Shown here: piece after piece, positions 17,879 through 27,799 of the stretch
How positions within the stretch are numbered: position 1 is the stretch's first letter
Layout: each line of letters starts with the position of its first letter
Source of the DNA: Enterovibrio qingdaonensis
Lineage (GTDB): Bacteria > Pseudomonadota > Gammaproteobacteria > Enterobacterales > Vibrionaceae
Length of the DNA stretch: 64,000 bases
Direction: 5' to 3'
Assembly (NCBI RefSeq): GCF_028683135.1
Contig: NZ_JAJUBB010000006.1
Location: forward strand, 62,001-126,000
Notes under the pieces: model-generated
What the model saw: only the letters and a program-made list of their open reading frames with translations
What the model was told of the DNA's origin: nothing
Database searches by the model: none
Program-made: the position numbers and the translations under genes

Positions 17879-17892
17879 TGTCCTCTAAGGGT
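17879..17892 (-). promoter_or_regulatory. Shared promoter motif, copy upstream of aldehyde dehydrogenase
   Basis: On the minus strand this reads ACCCTTAGAGGACA, matching the motif at 15184-15197 at 11 of 14 positions. It lies 52 bases before the aldehyde dehydrogenase start. Confidence 0.35.
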
Positions 17893-17943
17893 GGGCACTT
17901 CAGGGAAGAAACAAGGTACAACGCCAACATACAGAGGTGGACA

Positions 17944-19452
17944 ATGATTTACGCAAAACCGAATACCGACGGAGCTGTCGTTAATTTTAAGGCGCGTTAT
18001 GGCAATTACATCGGCGGGGATTGGGTGTCACCAATCAAAGGACAATACTTCACCGATACATCGCCTTGTACAGGCGATCCGATCGCAGAGATCCCACGTT
18101 CCAGTGCTGAAGACATTGAACTTGCTCTCGACGCCGCTCACCAAGCAAAAGCCGCTTGGGGGGCTACATCGGCTACTGAACGTTCCAACATCTTGCTTAA
18201 AATCGCTGACCGTATCGAAGCCAATCTTGAATACCTCGCAGTTGCTGAAACGTGGGAAAACGGCAAGGCTGTGCGCGAAACCCTCGCCGCTGACATCCCG
18301 CTTTGTGTCGATCACTTCCGCTACTTTGCAGGGGCGATTAGGGCACAAGAGGGCTCTACGGCTGAAATCGATGCCAATACCGTGGCCTACCACATTCACG
18401 AGCCCCTCGGTGTCGTTGGACAAATAATCCCGTGGAACTTCCCGCTGTTAATGGCGGCGTGGAAAATTGCACCTGCTCTGGCAGCCGGTAACTGCATCGT
18501 CTTAAAACCCGCCGAGCAAACTCCAACGACTATCTTGCTGTTGATGGAAATTGTGGGCGATCTGCTGCCGCCGGGTGTGCTTAATGTCGTCAACGGCATG
18601 GGACCAGAAGCCGGTCAGGCACTGGCAACGTCAAACCGCATAGCGAAGATTGCCTTCACAGGCTCTACGGCTATCGGTAACCATGTTCTGCGTTGCGCTG
18701 CTGACAACCTTATCCCTTCTACCGTCGAGTTGGGCGGTAAATCACCAAACATCTATTTCGAAGATGTGATGGATCAGGAAGAAGAATTCATCAGCAAAGC
18801 GGTCGAAGGCTGTGTGCTGGCCTTCTTTAACCAAGGTGAAGTGTGTACGTGCCCATCTCGTCTATTGGTGCAAGAAAGCATCTATGACGAGTTCATCGCT
18901 CGTGTCATTGAGCGCGCGAACGCGATCAAGCATGGCAACCCGCTCGACACGGAAACCCAAGTGGGTGCACAGGCGTCTGATGAGCAGTTTGACAAAATCA
19001 TGGGCTATCTCGACATTGGTCGCGCAGAAGGTGCCGAGGTGTTAGTGGGTGGTCAAGCTGCGGACTTTGGTGGTGGTTACTATGTACAACCAACCATCTT
19101 GAAAGGCGAAAACCATATGCGCGTCTTCCAAGAAGAAATCTTTGGTCCCGTCGTGAGCGTGGTGACTTTCAAAGATGAAGCGGAAGCTTTAGCCATTGCT
19201 AACGACACAGAATATGGCTTGGGTGCCGGCGTTTGGACGCGTGATATGAACCGCGCTTATCGCATGGGGCGCGCTATTCAGGCGGGTCGTGTCTGGACTA
19301 ACTGTTACCACTTGTACCCTGCGCATGCTGCGTTCGGTGGTTACAAGAAATCAGGTATCGGACGTGAAACCCACAAGATGATGTTGGATCACTATCAGCA
19401 AACCAAGAACCTGCTGGTGAGCTACGACATCAACCCACTCGGATTCTTCTAG
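17944..19452 (+). CDS. NAD-dependent aldehyde dehydrogenase (ExaC/PedI-like)
   Basis: ATG at 17944 gives 502 residues (an in-frame start at 17878 adds 22 unlikely residues). The ALDH superfamily motifs are present: [16 protein letters not shown] (nucleotide binding), [16 protein letters not shown] with the general-base glutamate, and the catalytic cysteine in [12 protein letters not shown]. The sequence resembles the acetaldehyde dehydrogenase group (AcoD/ExaC), which oxidises the aldehyde from the quinoprotein step to the acid in the cytosol. It sits two genes after the dehydrogenase, so the two steps are encoded together. Confidence 0.92.
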   Translation: MIYAKPNTDGAVVNFKARYGNYIGGDWVSPIKGQYFTDTSPCTGDPIAEIPRSSAEDIELALDAAHQAKAAWGATSATERSNILLKIADRIEANLEYLAVAETWENGKAVRETLAADIPLCVDHFRYFAGAIRAQEGSTAEIDANTVAYHIHEPLGVVGQIIPWNFPLLMAAWKIAPALAAGNCIVLKPAEQTPTTILLLMEIVGDLLPPGVLNVVNGMGPEAGQALATSNRIAKIAFTGSTAIGNHVLRCAADNLIPSTVELGGKSPNIYFEDVMDQEEEFISKAVEGCVLAFFNQGEVCTCPSRLLVQESIYDEFIARVIERANAIKHGNPLDTETQVGAQASDEQFDKIMGYLDIGRAEGAEVLVGGQAADFGGGYYVQPTILKGENHMRVFQEEIFGPVVSVVTFKDEAEALAIANDTEYGLGAGVWTRDMNRAYRMGRAIQAGRVWTNCYHLYPAHAAFGGYKKSGIGRETHKMMLDHYQQTKNLLVSYDINPLGFF

Positions 19453-19478
19453 TTCTTTGTCCTTGTCCGTCTGTTTGA

Positions 19479-19506
19479 CGACAGCGTGATACTCCCGACG
19501 CTGTCG
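19479..19506. other. Inverted repeat after aldehyde dehydrogenase
   Basis: CGACAGCG (19479-19486) and CGCTGTCG (19499-19506) are exact 8-base arms with a 12-base spacer, just upstream of the true terminator. It could be an extra hairpin that protects the 3' end. Confidence 0.45.
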
Positions 19507-19520
19507 GAGGCAGACATATT

Positions 19521-19545
19521 GCGGGGCGCTTGCCCCGCTTTTTTA
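19521..19545 (+). terminator. Terminator after aldehyde dehydrogenase
   Basis: GCGGGGC/GCCCCGC arms with a short loop, followed by TTTTTT. Confidence 0.88.
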
Positions 19546-19571
19546 TTTGCCTTCTTTTGTGCGGGGTTGTC

Positions 19572-21662
19572 ATGCAGTGGCGTAGTACCTGGTTACTTTG
19601 GATTCTCCTCATGCTATTGCCGTTTTTTGTGTCTGCTGAGTGGCTAGAACTCTCAGAAGAGGCGGAGTCTCTTTTCCCCAGTGCCACACGTATGAAAGCG
19701 TCGTCCGATCATCTGCCCATTACGGAAGTCTACCAACTCGACCAACCGATTGGTTACGTGTTTGAAACCGACGATCTTACTGACTTTCCGGGCTTTTCAG
19801 GTGAAACCATTAACTTGAGAGTGGGGCTGGATACCGAAGGGCGCATTGTAGGGTTGGCAGTGCTTCGCCACCATGAACCGATTTTTCTACATGGGTTGGG
19901 CGAAGGAGCGTTAACGGATTTTATCGACCAATACCAAGGGTTATCGCTGAAGCAGCAGGTCTTTGTTGGTAGCAACCAGCAGCGAATTGCCAGCGATAAG
20001 GTTACTTATTTTGACGGCGTGACAAAGGCGACCGTGTCGGTATTGGTGGTGCATGACACTATTCTCTCTGCGGCGAGAAAGGTTGCCCAAACGCGGTTGA
20101 CTGGGTTTGGCTCAGCCACCAAGGCGCGGCTCAATACAGAGTTGTATACGCAAAAAACGCTGAATGAACTTCTTCTTGATGGTGCTCTTCTGCAATGGAC
20201 ATTGAGCGATGAACAGGCCGCGATACTGTTCGACAGAGATCTTAATTTACTGCGAGATGCACGAGATGACGAAAACAACGATTGGCCGTTTATCGATCTC
20301 TCTGTTGCTGTTTTGAACTCTCCCACCATTGGCGTGAATGTATTGGGAGAAGCTGAGTATCTTCGCATCATGGAGGCTTTGGCTCCCGGGGATATAGCAG
20401 TGCTGGTTGGGTCGAGCGGTGGCTATCAGTTGGTGGCGGACGACTTTGTACGAGGCTCGACACCTGCGCGATTTTCTTTGATGCAAGATGGAAGTCCACT
20501 GGTGCTTCGAGACTCGGATCTCTTCCACATTGCACCGCCTTCCTTTGCCTCGCCGCTGCTTGATTTTGATCAGGTTTATATTTTTACATTTTCAGACCAA
20601 AGTGGTTTTGATCCCGCAGAGCCCATCACGGTGGGAATGCGGGTTCAGTTGAAGAAGAATTTCCTTGAATTTGAATCTGTGGAAGCGGCCACACAATATG
20701 TGTTGCCCGAGCACTTGTTGGTCGCAGTGGAGCCTCCGAAACCTCCTTTGCCTTTGTGGCAACGGCTTTGGATTGATAGGCAGTTGGAGATCGCCATTTT
20801 AGGTGTCTACCTATTGGCATTAACTGCGATTTTCACCTTTCAGCATCGTCTTTCGGCTTATGGCCACTACCTTCATCCTGTGCGCTGGGGTGCACTGGCA
20901 TTTGTGGTGCTGTTTATTGGTTTCTACGCACAGGGGCAGCTTTCTGTCGTTAATATTTACACCTTTCTGCTGTCGCTCTGGCAGGGGTTTGATATTACCG
21001 TCTTCCTGCTTGATCCGATTTTGTTTGTGCTTTGGATCTATGTCTTCGTCAGTTTGTTTTTGTGGGGACGGGGACTTTTCTGCGGCTGGCTGTGCCCGTT
21101 TGGTGCGATGCAAGAAGCGGTGGCCGTGCTTGCAGAGAAGCTGCGAATACGGCAATGGCAAATCAATGAGACGTTACACAGTCGACTGATTTACCTCAAA
21201 TATGTGATCTTATTGGTGCTGGTCAGTACCGCGTTTTATAGCCTTTCTTTGGCGGAAACCATGGCGGAAGTTGAGCCCTTTAAAACCGCAGTGACCTTGG
21301 TTTTTGACCGAAGCATTCCCTTTGTCGCTTATGCCGTGCTGCTTCTGGTGCTCAGTGCGCGTGTACACAAAGCCTATTGTCGCTACTTATGCCCCCTTGG
21401 TGCGGGGCTAGCGGTGTTAGGGCGTTTTCGACTCTTTAGCTGGCTGACAAGGCGAAAGGAGTGCGGCAGTCCGTGTCGGTTATGTGAAAAGAGCTGCGGT
21501 ATTCATGCGATCGCCAAAAGTGGGGAGATTGATTACAACGAGTGCATTCAATGTATGGAGTGTGCTGTCATTATTACCGATAAAAACCGTTGTGTGGCAG
21601 AGCGTTATGGAAAAAGAAACCGCAGTGTGTCGAAGATAAAAACGGTGGATGTGACCGGTTAG
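19572..21662 (+). CDS. NosR/NirI-like membrane FMN and 4Fe-4S protein
   Basis: ATG at 19572 gives 696 residues; an upstream in-frame start at 19530 falls inside the preceding terminator. The order is: signal segment (residues 1-22); periplasmic FMN-binding domain with DGVTKAT (about 148-154) at the place where NosR carries covalent FMN; a long periplasmic part to about residue 400; about five to six membrane helices; two CxxxCP motifs (CGWLCPFG and CRYLCPLG) on the membrane part; and a ferredoxin-like cysteine cluster (CGSPCRLCEKSC, CIQCMEC). NosR and NirI pass electrons across the membrane to periplasmic reductases. No nos or nir genes are in this window, and the gene lies directly before pqqA, so a role in the quinoprotein system is likely but unproven. 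Confidence 0.85.
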   Translation: MQWRSTWLLWILLMLLPFFVSAEWLELSEEAESLFPSATRMKASSDHLPITEVYQLDQPIGYVFETDDLTDFPGFSGETINLRVGLDTEGRIVGLAVLRHHEPIFLHGLGEGALTDFIDQYQGLSLKQQVFVGSNQQRIASDKVTYFDGVTKATVSVLVVHDTILSAARKVAQTRLTGFGSATKARLNTELYTQKTLNELLLDGALLQWTLSDEQAAILFDRDLNLLRDARDDENNDWPFIDLSVAVLNSPTIGVNVLGEAEYLRIMEALAPGDIAVLVGSSGGYQLVADDFVRGSTPARFSLMQDGSPLVLRDSDLFHIAPPSFASPLLDFDQVYIFTFSDQSGFDPAEPITVGMRVQLKKNFLEFESVEAATQYVLPEHLLVAVEPPKPPLPLWQRLWIDRQLEIAILGVYLLALTAIFTFQHRLSAYGHYLHPVRWGALAFVVLFIGFYAQGQLSVVNIYTFLLSLWQGFDITVFLLDPILFVLWIYVFVSLFLWGRGLFCGWLCPFGAMQEAVAVLAEKLRIRQWQINETLHSRLIYLKYVILLVLVSTAFYSLSLAETMAEVEPFKTAVTLVFDRSIPFVAYAVLLLVLSARVHKAYCRYLCPLGAGLAVLGRFRLFSWLTRRKECGSPCRLCEKSCGIHAIAKSGEIDYNECIQCMECAVIITDKNRCVAERYGKRNRSVSKIKTVDVTG

Positions 21663-21765
21663 CCCGAGTTTTTCAAAAGACTTTTGCCAGTAAAAGTGTC
21701 TTAGAAAAGGGAAATCATCACAAAGTAGGATTGGTAGTTTTTCAGTCGAGGCTAGTCTATGTAAG

Positions 21766-21780
21766 AGGCAATATTTGCCT
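21766..21780. promoter_or_regulatory. Small inverted repeat upstream of pqqA
   Basis: AGGCAA-TAT-TTGCCT lies 32 bases before the pqqA start. It could be an operator or a leader hairpin of the pqq operon. Confidence 0.35.
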
Positions 21781-21811
21781 TGTTGTATCTGGATACAAAG
21801 GAGTGAATTCT

Positions 21812-21883
21812 ATGTGGAAAAAACCGAGCTACACCGAACTGAGACTTGGCTTCGAAGTTACTCTGTACATCAGTAACCGCTAA
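21812..21883 (+). CDS. pqqA: PQQ precursor peptide PqqA
   Basis: The 23-residue peptide MWKKPSYTELRLGFEVTLYISNR, cut here only by naming its parts, has the conserved GFEVT-Y core. Glu15 and Tyr19 are the residues joined by PqqE and later released to become PQQ. An AAAGGAG site lies 7 bases upstream of the ATG. It is too short for most gene callers. It is followed by a terminator that probably lets pqqA be made in excess over pqqB-E. Confidence 0.95.
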   Translation: MWKKPSYTELRLGFEVTLYISNR

Positions 21884-21894
21884 GTTTGCACGAT

Positions 21895-21930
21895 CGGGAT
21901 GAGGCCAGCCCCGGACTCATCCCGTTTTTT
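21895..21930 (+). terminator. Attenuating terminator between pqqA and pqqB
   Basis: CGGGATGAG (21895-21903) and CTCATCCCG (21916-21924) enclose a 12-base loop, followed by TTTTTT. Partial read-through would explain a high PqqA to PqqB-E ratio. Confidence 0.85.
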
Positions 21931-22014
21931 ATTTCTTATTCAAAACCTTTCTTTTTCAAAATATTTCTTATGCTTAATAAAACGAATGGGGCAGCGCGTT
22001 GAAGGGAGTAATCG

Positions 22015-22932
22015 ATGCAGATTGTTGTACTAGGTTCAGCCGCAGGTGGTGGGTTTCCGCAATGGAATTGCCACTGCCGTATGTGTCAGTCCGTCCGACA
22101 GGGAACCAGTCGGGCACAACCGCGAACACAATCCTCTATTGCCGTTAGCGACGATGGCGACAACTGGGTCATCATTAACGCTTCGCCGGACATTCGCCAA
22201 CAAATCAACGCGTCACCGCAACTCGCCAAAGCTGATGGGGCCAGAGGATCGGGCGTTCGTGCAGTGATCGTTACCGATGCACAAATCGATCACACCACGG
22301 GCCTTCTGATCTTGCGTGAAGGTTTGCCGCTTGATTTGTATTGCACTAAAGAAGTCGCCGATGAGTTGAGTTCCAGCTATCCCATTCTCTCAATGATGAC
22401 GCATTGGCAAGGTGGTTATCGCACAACTACGGTCGATCCTTCTTCCGCAGAAGGGTGGCAAATTCCAAGCGTGCCGTCACTACGCTTTGTGCCCATCGTG
22501 CTTGAGTCTAATGCACCGCCATTTTCACCTTATCGCGATCGTCCGCGTCCGGGCGACAACATTGGCTTGCAGATTTTAGATACTCGCACAGGCGCATCGC
22601 TATTTTATGCGCCAGGATTGGCAGCTCCCGCTCCCGCTGTGTTAAGTGCCATGGGCAAGGCGGATTGCGTGATGATGGATGGCACACTCTGGACGGACGA
22701 TGAAATGATCCGAGAGGGGCTGGGAACATCTCTAGGGAGTGAGATGGGGCACCTGTCTGTCTCTGGCGACGATGGCATGCTGGCTCTGCTTTCCCAATTC
22801 AATAAACCGCGAAAAGTACTCATACATATCAATAACACCAATCCCATTCTCGACCCTGACTCCCCGCAGCATAAAGCGGTGCTGGATGCAGGCGTTGAAG
22901 TGGCGTTTGATGGCATGGAAATTCATATTTAG
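22015..22932 (+). CDS. pqqB: PQQ biosynthesis protein PqqB
   Basis: The 305-residue protein belongs to the metallo-beta-lactamase fold. It starts [21 protein letters not shown] and contains [11 protein letters not shown] and [16 protein letters not shown], all closely matching PqqB. It acts in the cytosol in a late step of PQQ formation (tyrosine hydroxylation has been shown for relatives). A GGGAG ribosome site precedes the ATG, and pqqC follows after 8 bases. Confidence 0.96.
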   Translation: MQIVVLGSAAGGGFPQWNCHCRMCQSVRQGTSRAQPRTQSSIAVSDDGDNWVIINASPDIRQQINASPQLAKADGARGSGVRAVIVTDAQIDHTTGLLILREGLPLDLYCTKEVADELSSSYPILSMMTHWQGGYRTTTVDPSSAEGWQIPSVPSLRFVPIVLESNAPPFSPYRDRPRPGDNIGLQILDTRTGASLFYAPGLAAPAPAVLSAMGKADCVMMDGTLWTDDEMIREGLGTSLGSEMGHLSVSGDDGMLALLSQFNKPRKVLIHINNTNPILDPDSPQHKAVLDAGVEVAFDGMEIHI

Positions 22933-22940
22933 GAGGGGTG

Positions 22941-23699
22941 ATGAGCAAAGCAATGAGTAGAGAAGAATTCCAGCATAAGTTGTTGGAAAAAGGGCAGTAC
23001 TACCATATTCATCATCCTTTTCACAAAGCCATGTACAGCGGGAAATGCACTAAAACGCAAATCCGTATGTGGGTGGCGAATCGTTTCTACTATCAAACCT
23101 CAATCCCTGTTAAAGATGCGGCGATTATGGCCAATTGCCGTGACCCTGACATTCGCCGTGAATGGGTTCAACGCATCCTCGATCACGACGGGCACAAGTC
23201 ACTCGACTGCAAATGGGGCGGCATTGAAGCTTGGCTGAGGTTAGCGGAAGCCGTTGGCCTCGATAGGCAAGAGGTCATTGACGAAAAGTGGGTGTTACCC
23301 GGCGTGCGCTTTGCGGTGGATGCGTACGTGAGCTTTGCGCGGCGCGCGACGTGGCAGGAGGCTGCCTGTTCGTCATTGACTGAATTGTTTGCGCCCGAGA
23401 TCCACCAATCTCGTCTTGATTCGTGGCCAACGCATTACAGTTGGATTGATCCTGAAGGATTGACTTACTTCCGTCAGCGTTTAAGCCAAGCGCGGCGCGA
23501 TGTGCAACATGGGCTGTCAATTACTCTGGATCACTTCAAAACCTTTGAGCAGCAAGAGCATGCGTTGAATATACTTCAATTTAAGCTCGACATTTTGTGG
23601 TCACTGCTCGATGCCATCAGTATGGCTTATGAGTTTGAGCGTCCGCCCTATGTGGGGATCACCGAAGAGCCAGTTTGGCACCATGCGCTGGACCGATAA
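22941..23699 (+). CDS. pqqC: Pyrroloquinoline-quinone synthase PqqC
   Basis: ATG at 22941 gives 252 residues, with AGGAGG directly before it; a GTG three bases upstream is also possible. PqqC is a cofactor-free oxidase of the haem-oxygenase-like fold that closes the ring and performs the final eight-electron oxidation. [21 protein letters not shown] near the N-terminus, the active-site DHDGH segment and [20 protein letters not shown] are clear family marks. It ends 11 bases before pqqD. Confidence 0.96.
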   Translation: MSKAMSREEFQHKLLEKGQYYHIHHPFHKAMYSGKCTKTQIRMWVANRFYYQTSIPVKDAAIMANCRDPDIRREWVQRILDHDGHKSLDCKWGGIEAWLRLAEAVGLDRQEVIDEKWVLPGVRFAVDAYVSFARRATWQEAACSSLTELFAPEIHQSRLDSWPTHYSWIDPEGLTYFRQRLSQARRDVQHGLSITLDHFKTFEQQEHALNILQFKLDILWSLLDAISMAYEFERPPYVGITEEPVWHHALDR

Positions 23700-23710
23700 G
23701 GAGGAATACG

Positions 23711-23974
23711 ATGGAGCATTCTATTTTGACGCGAAATCCGCTGTTTCGCCTGCAGTTCGAAAAGGCGCAAGACTGCCATGTGCTGCTCTTTCCTGAGGGG
23801 ATGGTAAAGCTCAGTGACAGTGCCGCTGAAATTCTCCAGCAATTTGAGGAGCCAAGCTCGGTTCAGGCAGTAATTGCGCGGTTAGAAGCCAAATTCCCGG
23901 GCGTCGATCTTGCCGATGATGTGCGCGAATTTGTGGAGGTGGCCTGTGACAAAAAATGGCTCGAAAGCAATTAG
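23711..23974 (+). CDS. pqqD: PqqA-binding chaperone PqqD
   Basis: The 87-residue protein starts at ATG 23711 behind AAGGAGG; an in-frame start at 23675 lies inside pqqC and is rejected. It shows the PqqD/RRE fold with [16 protein letters not shown] (about residues 35-50). PqqD binds PqqA and presents it to PqqE. Its 3' end overlaps the pqqE start by 29 bases. Confidence 0.94.
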   Translation: MEHSILTRNPLFRLQFEKAQDCHVLLFPEGMVKLSDSAAEILQQFEEPSSVQAVIARLEAKFPGVDLADDVREFVEVACDKKWLESN

Positions 23975-25076
23975 CCCGCCGCTGTGGTTGTTGGCGGAGC
24001 TGACATATCGCTGCCCGCTGCATTGCGCGTATTGCTCTAACCCGATCAACCTTGGTGAGCCTGAAGACGAGCTTTCTACGCAAGAGTGGAAGCGAGTGCT
24101 TGAACAGGGGCGAGAGTTAGGGGCGGTTCAGCTCGGTTTTTCTGGTGGTGAGCCATTACTTCGTAAAGATCTTGAAGAGCTTGTCGCCCATGCACACCAA
24201 CTGGGTTTCTACACGAATCTCATTACGTCTTCGGTCGGGTTAAATGAAAAACGGATTGAAGCGTTAAAACTGGCGGGGCTGGATCATATCCAGATCAGCT
24301 TTCAATCGGCCGATCCTGATCTTAATGATGCCATTGCAGGGAAACGCAATGCCTTCCAGCACAAAAAAGCGATGTTCAAGGCGGTGAAAGATCATGGTTT
24401 CCCCATGGTGATGAATGCCGTGATCACTCGGCAAAATATCGAATCCATTGAAGCTATCATGGAACTGGCTATCGAACTCGATGCGGATTTTGTCGAACTG
24501 GCGACCTCGCAGTATTACGGGTGGGCATTGCACAACAGGGATGCGTTATTGCCTTCTCGAGAACAAATAGAACGTGCTGAAAACCGTGTCAATGCGATAC
24601 GTGATCGCCAGCAGGGTAAGGGGCCTAAATTTATCTTTGTCACCCCAGATTATTACGAGGAGCGCCCAAAGCCGTGCATGAGTGGCTGGGGCGCGATTTT
24701 CATCAACATCGCGCCGGATGGAAAAGCACTGCCTTGCCACAGTGCCGCATTGCTTGATTTACCTCACCCAAATGTGAAAGAACACGACATTTCTGACATT
24801 TGGTATAACTCGGAGAGCTTTAATCACTTCCGCGGATTTGACTGGATGCCTGAACCTTGCCGAAGCTGTAATGAGAAAGAACAAGATTTTGGTGGTTGTC
24901 GGTGTCAGGCATTGCTGCTTACTGGCGACGCGGCGAATGCCGATCCCGTTTGCAGTAAGTCGTCGCATCATGGTGTGATTGAAAAAGCCGTGGAGAAAGC
25001 AAACCAAGGCTGCCATTCAACCGCACTTTCGAGAACCATCAAAAATAGCCAATTGATTTTGTCCGTCAAACCGTGA
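23946..25076 (+). CDS. pqqE: PqqA peptide cyclase PqqE (radical SAM)
   Basis: A GTG start at 23946, with GGAGG six bases upstream, gives 376 residues. The radical-SAM cluster motif is C23-x3-C27-x2-C30 (CPLHCAYC), followed by [11 protein letters not shown]. The C-terminal SPASM region has further cysteines ([24 protein letters not shown]) for auxiliary clusters. It links Glu15 and Tyr19 of PqqA. Overlap with pqqD and tight spacing to the following protease gene show co-translation. Confidence 0.95.
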   Translation: MTKNGSKAISPPLWLLAELTYRCPLHCAYCSNPINLGEPEDELSTQEWKRVLEQGRELGAVQLGFSGGEPLLRKDLEELVAHAHQLGFYTNLITSSVGLNEKRIEALKLAGLDHIQISFQSADPDLNDAIAGKRNAFQHKKAMFKAVKDHGFPMVMNAVITRQNIESIEAIMELAIELDADFVELATSQYYGWALHNRDALLPSREQIERAENRVNAIRDRQQGKGPKFIFVTPDYYEERPKPCMSGWGAIFINIAPDGKALPCHSAALLDLPHPNVKEHDISDIWYNSESFNHFRGFDWMPEPCRSCNEKEQDFGGCRCQALLLTGDAANADPVCSKSSHHGVIEKAVEKANQGCHSTALSRTIKNSQLILSVKP

Positions 25077-25085
25077 GGGAGCTGA

Positions 25086-27122
25086 ATGGCGAAACCGCAT
25101 CCTGCTGCGCCGGATTGGTTTTTGTTACCCCCAGATCAACAACAGTTGGAAACGGGGTGGGTAGGCTATCGACACACAAGTGGCATGCTGCATTGGCATC
25201 ATGCCGCGTCAGATGAAGATCGTTTAAGCGCTTCTATTATCATTCCTACACCTGTCGAGGATGACAGCGGTGTCACTCACGCACTCGAACATATGGTTCT
25301 GCGAGGGTCGATGCGTTATCCCGATCCTGAAACCTTTCTCTCTTTGAGGGCAGAGCTTGCCCTGCTTGAGTTCAATGCGACAACACAAATACAAAGCACG
25401 CGTTTTCATTTGACCGGTTACGATCCGTCGTCAGCATTGCGAGCGGTAGGGTTTTTCGCAGATAGTGTGTTCTCCCCTCAGTTAGCTGATGAAGATTTTG
25501 AGGAGGAAATTATTCGCGAGCAAGGCTGTGACTTTGATGGGGCATTGTATCGTGAACTTGAAGCCTATATTCGTAACCCCACATTTCGAGATTCCATCGC
25601 GAGAGCGCAATGCAGTTCGCCTCGTGCACCGCTTTTTGGTGGTATGCCAGATACCTTGGAAGATCTAGACATAGTGACACTTAGGCGTTACCACCAAGCA
25701 CATTACCGCCCTGAGTTTTCAATGATACTGACGGCAGGTTCATGGCCCATGGTGGCACTTTGGCAGCAACTTTCTAAAGCATTGGATGGTTTAGGCGGTC
25801 CGATGCCAGTTCCCCCGTCGGATTTCTCACTGCAAAGCGACTATCAGGATGGTCCTCCGTTAAGGATTCACACCCTGTCATACACACCTCAGTGGGCGGC
25901 TATCTTGCATCCTTCGCTGAGCACATTTCGCACCCAACAGAAACTGCAGACACTCGGGGCAACGTTGCTTCCGTTAATGAGTGACTTTCAACCTGAGCCA
26001 GCGTTACGATTTGCCGTGTCTGACGTGACGGACATCGAAAGGCTAACGCTTTTTGTGGACGATGTGCATCGTCGGACACCGTCAAAACGGGCGATTTGGC
26101 AATCTGGCTATTTTTGTATTCAGCAAGGTAGGGACATGGTCTGTCGTTGGGGGGACGGGCTTCAACGTTTGTATCACGACTTTTCGATAACGCCTTTTGC
26201 GCCGGCATTTTTAAAAAGTGACGACGCGAATGATCTGCTTAACCTGCCTGTACGCCGTGAAAATACATCGAATGGAGAGTGGCTTTCACCTTGCCCCTCA
26301 CTGCGGAGAATGTCGATCCTCTGTCGATGTAATATGCGTGATGAAGAGACGCGGGCAAGTTTAAGGCAATGGTTGGTTCTCAGTCAGCAACGCACGTTAC
26401 GATGGGCGTGGATGCAGAGTAAACCCATGCTGGGTTCGATGGGAGAATGGCAGTGTGCCAATGCGTTGGTGTTGGGCTATACCGTTGATCTTCCAGAATC
26501 CGATGTGAAAGCATTACGTGATTTTTGGCATAACACCTTGAGTGACACCGAGATCAGTGCCATTGATGGCGAATGGGCGCACACGTCGAACGGGCTGACA
26601 TTTACCTGTGTGAAAAGTGATCCCGTGTTTCGCACGGGTGCCATCATGGCGAGCCATAAGGATGATGACAATGCAATGCATGTGACGCTCTCTTTTCCAC
26701 ACCATATCGATGCGGGAGCGATTGCAGTGCTGGGGCAGGCGGTTATGGCGACGTCGTTAGTGAAAAAAAGACGGCTGGGTGGGCGCTGTTATAGCTTTGG
26801 GGTGAATCTGGATCTGATGAACTATGAACTGACTTTCGACACCGTCTCGGACAGTGATCCCAGTGTTAGCTTTATTGCGCTGCTAAAAGCGTTTGAGGAG
26901 CTTGCCAGCCCGATTGATAAAGAGTGCTTTGAAAGGGCTTGTCGAGGTGGGCTGGGGTTAGTGTCGGCACGCTATAACAAATCACAGGCACGTTTTCATC
27001 GCGCCTTACTCGGTATGGTGGGTCAGTCAGTGGCCGTCGATTTTGCCTCTATCAATATCCAAACCCTGTCTCAATTGGCGACCACAGTGCTGTCGGCATT
27101 GAAGCACCCTACCGTGCACTAA
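25086..27122 (+). CDS. M16-family zinc protease in the pqq operon (PqqF-like)
   Basis: The 678-residue protein has the inverted zinc motif H65-A-L-E68-H69. A likely third ligand is E157 in GALYRELE, about 88 residues later, as expected for M16 peptidases. It is shorter than pitrilysin-type PqqF (about 760), and the N-terminal part (HALEHMVLRGSMRYP) recalls the presequence-protease branch (LEH-VL-GS-KYP). PqqF-type enzymes trim PqqA after cross-linking. Its place 9 bases behind pqqE supports that task. The second half is poorly conserved. Confidence 0.82.
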   Translation: MAKPHPAAPDWFLLPPDQQQLETGWVGYRHTSGMLHWHHAASDEDRLSASIIIPTPVEDDSGVTHALEHMVLRGSMRYPDPETFLSLRAELALLEFNATTQIQSTRFHLTGYDPSSALRAVGFFADSVFSPQLADEDFEEEIIREQGCDFDGALYRELEAYIRNPTFRDSIARAQCSSPRAPLFGGMPDTLEDLDIVTLRRYHQAHYRPEFSMILTAGSWPMVALWQQLSKALDGLGGPMPVPPSDFSLQSDYQDGPPLRIHTLSYTPQWAAILHPSLSTFRTQQKLQTLGATLLPLMSDFQPEPALRFAVSDVTDIERLTLFVDDVHRRTPSKRAIWQSGYFCIQQGRDMVCRWGDGLQRLYHDFSITPFAPAFLKSDDANDLLNLPVRRENTSNGEWLSPCPSLRRMSILCRCNMRDEETRASLRQWLVLSQQRTLRWAWMQSKPMLGSMGEWQCANALVLGYTVDLPESDVKALRDFWHNTLSDTEISAIDGEWAHTSNGLTFTCVKSDPVFRTGAIMASHKDDDNAMHVTLSFPHHIDAGAIAVLGQAVMATSLVKKRRLGGRCYSFGVNLDLMNYELTFDTVSDSDPSVSFIALLKAFEELASPIDKECFERACRGGLGLVSARYNKSQARFHRALLGMVGQSVAVDFASINIQTLSQLATTVLSALKHPTVH

Positions 27123-27133
27123 TACTCTGTAAT

Positions 27134-27799
27134 TTAACGCTTTAAATAACGGTCAAAGTCGATATTTGTTACGCCTACCACCGCTTGTATCCGGTTATGT
27201 ACACCCAGTTTTTTCAAAATGGCAGACACATGGCTTTTTACCGTGGTTTCCGAAATATTTAGGTCATAAGCGATCTGTTTGTTTGCAGCTCCTTGCGCCA
27301 TGGATTTCAACACCAACAGTTGGCGACGAGTGAGTGTATGGAGCATTTCGGGGGAAAACTGAGGGTCATCTCTTCGGTGCACGCCACTTTGATCGCTTTC
27401 TGCGCGAATGATGTCAGCAGGCAGATAAACGTGCCCATCCAAGATCTGCTCAAAGGCTTCTCGCATTTTTTCTTTAGGGGCACTTTTGGCGATAAACCCG
27501 ACAGCACCGTATGCGATGGTTTGAAGAATGATCTGTTTATTTGTCTCGGCAGAGATGATGGCAACAGGAATGGTAGGGTATTGGTTTCTAAGTTCTAAAA
27601 GGCCTTTAAGTCCCGCCATACCAGGCATATTGAGATCGAGCAAAACCAGATCAAGATCGGGGTGATCTTTGACGGTGTCGAGTGTTCTTTCAATGTCTTC
27701 GGACTGGAGGATCTCGCAGTGCTCAAACCTTGCGCGGATCACAGCCACCAACGCATCTCTGAACAACGGATGATCATCAGCAACAAGAAACTTATGCAT
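27134..27799 (-). CDS. LuxR-type response regulator (NarL/AgmR group)
   Basis: The 221-residue protein has a receiver domain with the acidic pair DD (8-9), phosphate acceptor D55 (LLDLNMPG) and the lysine in GFIAKSAPKEK. A LuxR/NarL helix-turn-helix follows at about residues 155-215 (LTRRQLLVLKSMAQGAANKQIAYDL and SETTVKSHVSAILKKLGV). Similar regulators (AgmR/ErbR, ExaE) control quinoprotein genes in Pseudomonas. It ends 12 bases from the convergent pqq operon and is divergent from the FIST/kinase genes, so it is the likely output partner of that kinase. Confidence 0.86.
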   Translation of the reverse strand: MHKFLVADDHPLFRDALVAVIRARFEHCEILQSEDIERTLDTVKDHPDLDLVLLDLNMPGMAGLKGLLELRNQYPTIPVAIISAETNKQIILQTIAYGAVGFIAKSAPKEKMREAFEQILDGHVYLPADIIRAESDQSGVHRRDDPQFSPEMLHTLTRRQLLVLKSMAQGAANKQIAYDLNISETTVKSHVSAILKKLGVHNRIQAVVGVTNIDFDRYLKR

